Of a DNA stretch of 42,500 nucleotides, positions 38,539 to 42,500 are shown piece by piece. A program made the position numbers and the translations under genes. This DNA is from Symbiodinium natans. Lineage: Eukaryota > Sar > Dinophyceae > Suessiales > Symbiodiniaceae. The notes beneath the pieces are model-generated. The model saw only the letters and a program-made list of their open reading frames with translations. It searched no databases and was not told the origin of the DNA. The stretch covers positions 72,501 through 115,000 of the forward strand of contig CAJNDS010000302.1 in the NCBI GenBank assembly GCA_905221605.1, in the 5' to 3' direction. Within the stretch, counting starts at the first letter, position 1. Each line of letters opens with the position of its first letter.

Positions 38539-39618
38539 CTGCTCCTTAGCAGGCTGCGTAGGGTTTCGGCTCTCACACTCGCACAAGGACGGCAAGCCGT
38601 TGGGTTTAGGGTTGAAAGGGTTTGGGGTGCAGGGTTGAAACGGCGGAGGGCCTTAGAAGTTGGGAGTTTCGGGTTTCTCAAGCTCTTGCCACCCTCAATA
38701 AGCACAGGTGCTCTCCGTAGCTGGCATTGTCCTATCGCTGGTCTTTTCTCTCCCAGCTGTCAGGGACTGTTTGGATGCCTACATGTCTTCCGTGTCGGCC
38801 ATCGCTCTTGTCACCAGCTGTCAGGAGAGGTTTAGGAGAGCGATTCCCCGTGACATCCGCACATGGGAAGTCCCCTTTGCCAAAACCTTTCGCGTAAAAT
38901 CAGCAAAAGCGCAAGCATTCCCCTGTAGACCCAAGAGGAACCTAGGAATAAAAAAAGGGTGCCCTTTGGGGTTAAAGGGCCTTCAAGGGAACCTAAGCAT
39001 AAGGGCCTACTCTGGGTCCCAGATGCTTGTGGGTTTCAGCTTCGACAAGAGGAGTGAGCTGTGGCTAGACGCAAGAGGTACAGAAGCCCAGCCGAAGGGG
39101 CTTACCCCTCCAGGCCTTCCCACGTCCTACAAATCGCCCAGATAAAGAGGGCTTGCCAGCCGTTTCGCAAGCCTAAACGCTAATCGCTAAACCCTAAACC
39201 CCTCCCCGCAGGCCCGCCACAGGAACCCCAGCAGAAGGGCAAGAAAGCATGCCATCCTCAGGCCTGTCCCGGCGGTCCCCCTTCAGAGTACTAGCCCTAA
39301 ACCCTAAACCCTAAACTAGGCCAAGTCCGCTCTGCAACCGCTCAGTCTCTAAAGAAATGGATGTGCGGCACCGGACCACAGAGGGTGAAATTGCCCCGGA
39401 CATGGCCGAACATGAAGCTGTCCTGCTGGGTCTTTCGCTGAGCAAACCCTTAAAAGGTAACATAGTGGCCTGAAACATTAGAAATCAGAACAGGGTTCTT
39501 GGGGGCTGTCATAGTACAGTTATACAGGGGCCATAAGTGACTAATATTAGAAATTATTCCGACCCCATAACTAGTAAGATGGGACTTAAGGCACCCAGGG
39601 ATTTCGTGGAAGGCGAGC
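38539..39618. other. PP2A intron (1080 bp)
   Basis: GC donor (GAA|GCTCGC) and GCAG acceptor. It contains short CCCTAAA runs near 39187 and 39297-39317 and the dispersed repeat 38923-39011. Open plus-strand frames here (up to 145 codons) are antisense to an intron and unlikely to be genes. Confidence 0.7.
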
Positions 39619-39680
39619 TTCATGGGTCCAGTTGTACCCTTCCATGACCAGCTGGTGTGCCCTCGCGATGAGGTTCAAGC
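39619..39680 (-). CDS. PP2Ac: PP2A catalytic subunit, exon with [12 protein letters not shown]
   Basis: It encodes [24 protein letters not shown] holds the metal-binding histidine equivalent to His241 of human PP2A. The two leading bases complete the Gly codon from 40239-40292. Acceptor CTCAG, donor GC. Confidence 0.92.
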
Positions 39681-39694
39681 CTGAGCTTGGGTCA

Positions 39695-39764
39695 GGCTTA
39701 GGGTTTAGGGTTTAGGGTTTAGGGTTTAGGGTTTAGGGTTTAGGGTTTAGGGTTTAGGGTTTAG
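39695..39764 (+). repeat. TTTAGGG array in a PP2A intron
   Basis: About ten TTTAGGG units, 14 bp from the acceptor of the exon at 39619-39680. In the gene's direction it reads CCCTAAA, so both orientations occur in introns of one gene. Confidence 0.9.
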
Positions 39765-39980
39765 GGTAGGCTACCTAGAGCCGCACCTGTTTTTGGTTTA
39801 AAGGGGATTACAAGGGGGCCCACAGGCGAATGAAAGGGAATAAGGGCTTTACTGCGGGTCCTCAAGAGCAGCCTCGATTTAGGCTACTAGGGGTGTTGGG
39901 TTCCCCTCTCTTTTGCTTTGTCGGAAAAACAGTGCTTGAGAGCTCTTCACCCAGCATCTCTTGTGGCTTGTCCGTGCTTC

Positions 39981-40105
39981 ATCCCCTCCCCCTCATATTA
40001 AACCCCCCCAATATACTTTGGTATAGATCTACTGGGGGGTATTTAATGTTAGGGGGTACGGGGGGTGTTAGGGGGTAGGGGGGTTTGATATTAGGGGGAG
40101 GGGAT
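39981..40105. mobile_element. MITE-F in a PP2A intron
   Basis: The arms ATCCCCTCCCCCTCATATTA and the complement ending at 40105 match over about 28 bp with two mismatches. The centre is G-rich. One copy is seen, inside the intron 39681-40238. Confidence 0.65.
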
Positions 40106-40238
40106 TAATCCCTTGACTGGTTGAATTCTTTGTGGAGAACGATGTTAAACTTTGGGTCTTCAAACAAGACCAAGGCTCAGGGCCACTCAGCGCCTTCTAG
40201 GGTTTAGGGTTTAGGGTTCTGACTTTGTGCCCAGTGGC

Positions 40239-40292
40239 CGTTCGCCTGGTTAAACTTCTCAGACACATCCTGCCCGAAGGTGTACCCAGCAC
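40239..40292 (-). CDS. PP2Ac: PP2A catalytic subunit, exon with AGYTFGQD
   Basis: It encodes AGYTFGQDVSEKFNQAN with split Gly codons at both ends. GAGYTFG is a hallmark of PP2A-type enzymes. Acceptor CTGGCCAG; GC donor (AACG|GCCACT). Confidence 0.92.
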
Positions 40293-40528
40293 CTGGCCAG
40301 AGAAATCTTCTGCGCAATCTGTGGGCTGAGCCGAGGAAGTCCACAAACAGCATTTTGCTACAAGTAGCTGGAGCTCGACACGACAACCCACATGTGGGCA
40401 AACGCCCGAATAACTGAACCCTAAACCCTTTTTGCAACCAGGCCTCTCCAGATTCTAAACCCTGAACCCTAAAACCCTAAACCCTGAACCCTAAACCCCA
40501 AACCACCCCAAACCTGCAAGCCGCTCAC

Positions 40529-40570
40529 CTCGAGGACTCACACCCCAGCCTAACCGGTCGTCTGGGTCAC
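40529..40570 (-). CDS. PP2Ac: PP2A catalytic subunit, exon with DPDDR
   Basis: It encodes DPDDRLGWGVSPR, the segment after the invariant LLWS. The split Ser codon joins 41248-41311 and the split Gly codon joins 40239-40292. Acceptor GCTGAG, consensus GT donor (GAG|GTGAGC). Confidence 0.9.
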
Positions 40571-41247
40571 CTCAGCCCATGGTGTGTTCGGGTTTAGGGC
40601 TCCGACTCGCACACCGGAAGATGCGGGGGTTCGGTTTAGGGTTCAGGGTTCAGGGTTTAGGGGGCCTAAAGGTCCTGCTTGGAAAAGTAGTCAGGTTCCT
40701 ATGGTTGTTTTTAAGGGACATGGAGGGCTATTTTGGGAACAGGCTGTTTGATTAACTACCGTGTGGGATTCTTCCATACGAGTGCAGAAAACGAGAGCCG
40801 AATGTCTCAAGTCACAGCAGAATGCGGGGGAATAGCCAACTGGGTGTAAACAAACTGATGCACAGATCTAGCGAGCGTACTGATTCTGGTTCTTGGTCTT
40901 GGTGAGCCTTCCAAAGGAACCCAGCACCCGAAACGGGCAAGGAAGGCACCACTAGCTTCCTAGCCAACAAAAGCCTTTGCTTTTGGAACAAGCAAAAGAG
41001 CAGTTCACGCGCGGACAAGGCAGCCCGGCATAGAGCTAGGGTTGCATGTCAAGGTGTACACGTATCTGGGCAAAGCAGTGAATAGTGGCACTGGAAGTGC
41101 TAGAGATGATGCAGCAGCTGCGGGTGTAATCATAGTCACGTCGCAAGCGTCGTTTAAGGAGGAGACACATGTAATCGCACTAAACGCGAAGTAGACAGGA
41201 AGTAGCAGCGGTAGTGACGCCAGCTCAGCTTGAGGAAGCCAAGACGC

Positions 41248-41311
41248 TCCACAGGAGATCGCACATGGCGCCCTCATGTGGCACCTCCTGTATTCGGTCG
41301 AGCTTCCGGAC
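41248..41311 (-). CDS. PP2Ac: PP2A catalytic subunit, exon with EVPHEG-MCDLLW
   Basis: It encodes [20 protein letters not shown] and W, then one base of Ser. It starts at phase 0 after an AAGCCAG acceptor; a MITE-A copy begins 8 bp before that acceptor. The GC donor is TGGA|GCGTCT. Confidence 0.92.
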
Positions 41312-41319
41312 CTGGCTTA

Positions 41320-41419
41320 TACAAGGAGAAGCACCCCCTAGTTAGAAGTATTGGGTTATAAGGATCCTTAATGAGGTAACGAGTCCCTTAACTACAGTTA
41401 GTATGGTAAGGGGGCCCCG
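41320..41419. mobile_element. MITE-A copy 7, beside a PP2A splice acceptor
   Basis: It has the left end TACAAGGAGAAGCACCCCC, the usual interior and a truncated right end (AAGGGGGCCCC). It lies at the 3' edge of a PP2A intron in the gene's direction. Confidence 0.75.
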
Positions 41420-41469
41420 GCGATCGATCAGCTCAATCCCGAAAACCGTGATGAACCCTAAATTTTGGG

Positions 41470-41560
41470 CAGCTCCAGCTCTCTCTCTCTCTCTATCGCT
41501 TTCTTTCTTTCTTTCTGTCTTTTTTCGTTCGTCCTTTCTTTCGTTCTTTCTTTCTTCAGA
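41470..41560 (+). repeat. Pyrimidine-rich CT/CTTT tract
   Basis: CT and CTTT repeats inside the PP2A intron 41312-41875. The Ser/Leu/Phe-rich open frames across it are repeat artefacts. Confidence 0.8.
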
Positions 41561-41701
41561 GGTCTGGGGCCAGGGTGCACTCTCCTCATTTCTGTTCTTC
41601 TCAGACACTCTAAAGTGGTTGTCTTCTCTACACGCGTCTACATTGTCCACCTAGAGACACGTCGCCACTGGTGAATCTGGCGGCCGTCTTTGAGTGACCC
41701 C

Positions 41702-41822
41702 CCTAAACCCTAAACCCTAAACCCTAAACCCTAAACCCTAAACCCTAAACCCTAAACCCTAAACCCTAAACCCTAAACCCTAAACCCTAAACCCTAAACC
41801 CTAAACCCTAAACCCTAGACCC
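41702..41822 (+). repeat. CCCTAAA array in a PP2A intron
   Basis: Seventeen nearly perfect units. It lies within the 564-bp intron 41312-41875 and is TTTAGGG in the gene's direction. Confidence 0.92.
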
Positions 41823-41875
41823 TACCTCCTCCTCCCCGCCCCCGCCCTCCCCCCCCATACTGCAGCCCAGCGGGC

Positions 41876-41907
41876 ATCGTCTAACTTCTCGATGCTCGGC
41901 GAAAGGC
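41876..41907 (-). CDS. PP2Ac: PP2A catalytic subunit, 32-bp exon with LSPSIEKLDD
   Basis: It encodes LSPSIEKLDD, following HGG of the previous exon (HGGLSPSI is conserved in the family). The leading GC completes Gly. The GC donor at GAT|GCCCGC gives LDDVRKLDR, which has exactly the length seen in known PP2A; a later donor would insert three residues. Confidence 0.88.
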
Positions 41908-42005
41908 CTGGCATGCCCGTTGTAGCTACTCTTAGGGCTTAGGGTTTAGGGTTGGTATCCTTCTAGGATGACCCAAAGCAAAGCCTCTCTCAACTCCACG
42001 GACAG

Positions 42006-42053
42006 CTAAACCCTAAACCCTAAACCCTAAACCCTAAACCCTAAACCCTAAAC
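42006..42053 (+). repeat. CCCTAAA array in a PP2A intron
   Basis: Seven units occupying about a third of the 156-bp intron 41908-42063, starting 10 bp after its GT donor. Confidence 0.9.
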
Positions 42054-42063
42054 CGCTTCGGAC

Positions 42064-42140
42064 CTCCATGCTGAGAGAAGATCCGGTTCTCGACCAGCGC
42101 GGTCAGGGGCAAGTAGTCAAAAAGATCTGTGAACATCTTC
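42064..42140 (-). CDS. PP2Ac: PP2A catalytic subunit, exon with [14 protein letters not shown]
   Basis: It encodes [20 protein letters not shown], then FSQHG and one base of Gly. The histidine of HGG is a metal ligand (His167 in human PP2A). Acceptor GCGCCAG, donor GT (GGAG|GTCCGA). The upstream exons (GDxHG, GDxVDRG and GNHE motifs) were not found to the right edge, so the gene is 5'-truncated in this window. Confidence 0.92.
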
Positions 42141-42500
42141 CTGGCGCTCTTCGTTGGGGCCCAAACAACCACATAAACATGGGAGTCCCCCTTATAGGGG
42201 CGCTTATACCCGACTAGTAGGATCCTTTTGTGTATGTGGTTTTGGGGCCCCTATCCCTGGATGCACTTCTGTGCCAGAGCTCGAGCATAAGACATACAAA
42301 CCGAGCCCCTCTCCGACCTCGGCAATGTTGACAACGTTATAGGCATGGACCGTACGGGTGGAGAACAAAAACAAGTCCACCTCTCCTACCATTTGCTTAA
42401 GACCACCCCCCCCCCCCCCGGAAAAAAAAAAAAGCAAAAACAACACCCCTATAATACCCTTGCAAGGAATAGTTTTTGTATCCTTGAGTTTTTTTTAAGC
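42141..42500. other. Right edge, presumed PP2A intron
   Basis: It contains poly-C next to poly-A near 42403-42433 and no PP2A motif. An 80-codon minus frame (about 42204-42446) is unrecognised. Confidence 0.4.

Noticed and set aside
38536-39145. Plus-strand frames of 99 and 145 codons
   Set aside because: They lie antisense within a PP2A intron bounded by homology-proven exons and contain telomere-related and dispersed repeat sequence.
41403-41674. Ser/Leu/Phe-rich plus-strand frames
   Set aside because: Produced by a pyrimidine tract inside a PP2A intron.

Overview
The window reads as dinoflagellate nuclear DNA, probably of the Symbiodinium type. Four things point there: plant-type telomere repeats (TTTAGGG/CCCTAAA) scattered in both orientations through almost the whole 42.5 kb; genes cut into many short exons with GC as well as GT splice donors; a nuclear copy of the plastid gene psbL with a candidate bipartite plastid-targeting leader; and a spliced-leader-like 9-mer inside a retroelement LTR. 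This is inference from sequence features; no taxonomic search was possible.

Layout. A U6-like snRNA lies near the left end (about 825-930, minus). Minus-strand exons with a p25-alpha/apicortin-like motif lie at 1946-5280, with a candidate extension to 5573. The psbL gene is on the minus strand: its terminal exon at 10710-10796 is certain and candidate upstream exons reach 11869. From about 11.9 to 19.8 kb there are islands of GC-rich sequence between telomere-like arrays; many could be exons but neither strand nor frame can be settled by eye. From 19837 to 28516 sits a structurally complete LTR retrotransposon, transcribed on the minus strand. From 28.5 to 38 kb there are more arrays, MITEs and unresolved islands. 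From 37990 to 42140 (minus) are the last eight exons of a protein phosphatase 2A catalytic subunit gene, whose 5' part is not visible in the window.

The retrotransposon is the most striking object. It has 207-bp LTRs that differ at one position, a CCCTA duplication in the telomere-like target, a polypurine tract, and a 12-nt primer-binding site matching the anticodon stem-loop of initiator tRNA-Met (half-tRNA priming, as in copia and Ty5). Its only coding content is one very long Gag-like frame of about 2600 codons carrying WW, S1-like, SAM-like and six CCCH zinc-finger motifs. That frame is interrupted by a one-base shift at an A-run and by one in-frame UGA. No protease, integrase, reverse transcriptase or RNase H was found, so it is probably mobilised in trans.

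The second theme is the make-up of the non-coding DNA. Every PP2A intron except one carries telomere-like arrays or repeat-derived sequence, and two small inverted-repeat element families (called MITE-A and MITE-B here) recur through the window. Some copies have target-site duplications at possible splice junctions, as expected of introner elements. Telomere-type cassettes flanked by short direct repeats, and a satellite that mixes MITE-B ends with CCCTAAA units, suggest these repeats move or are copied together.
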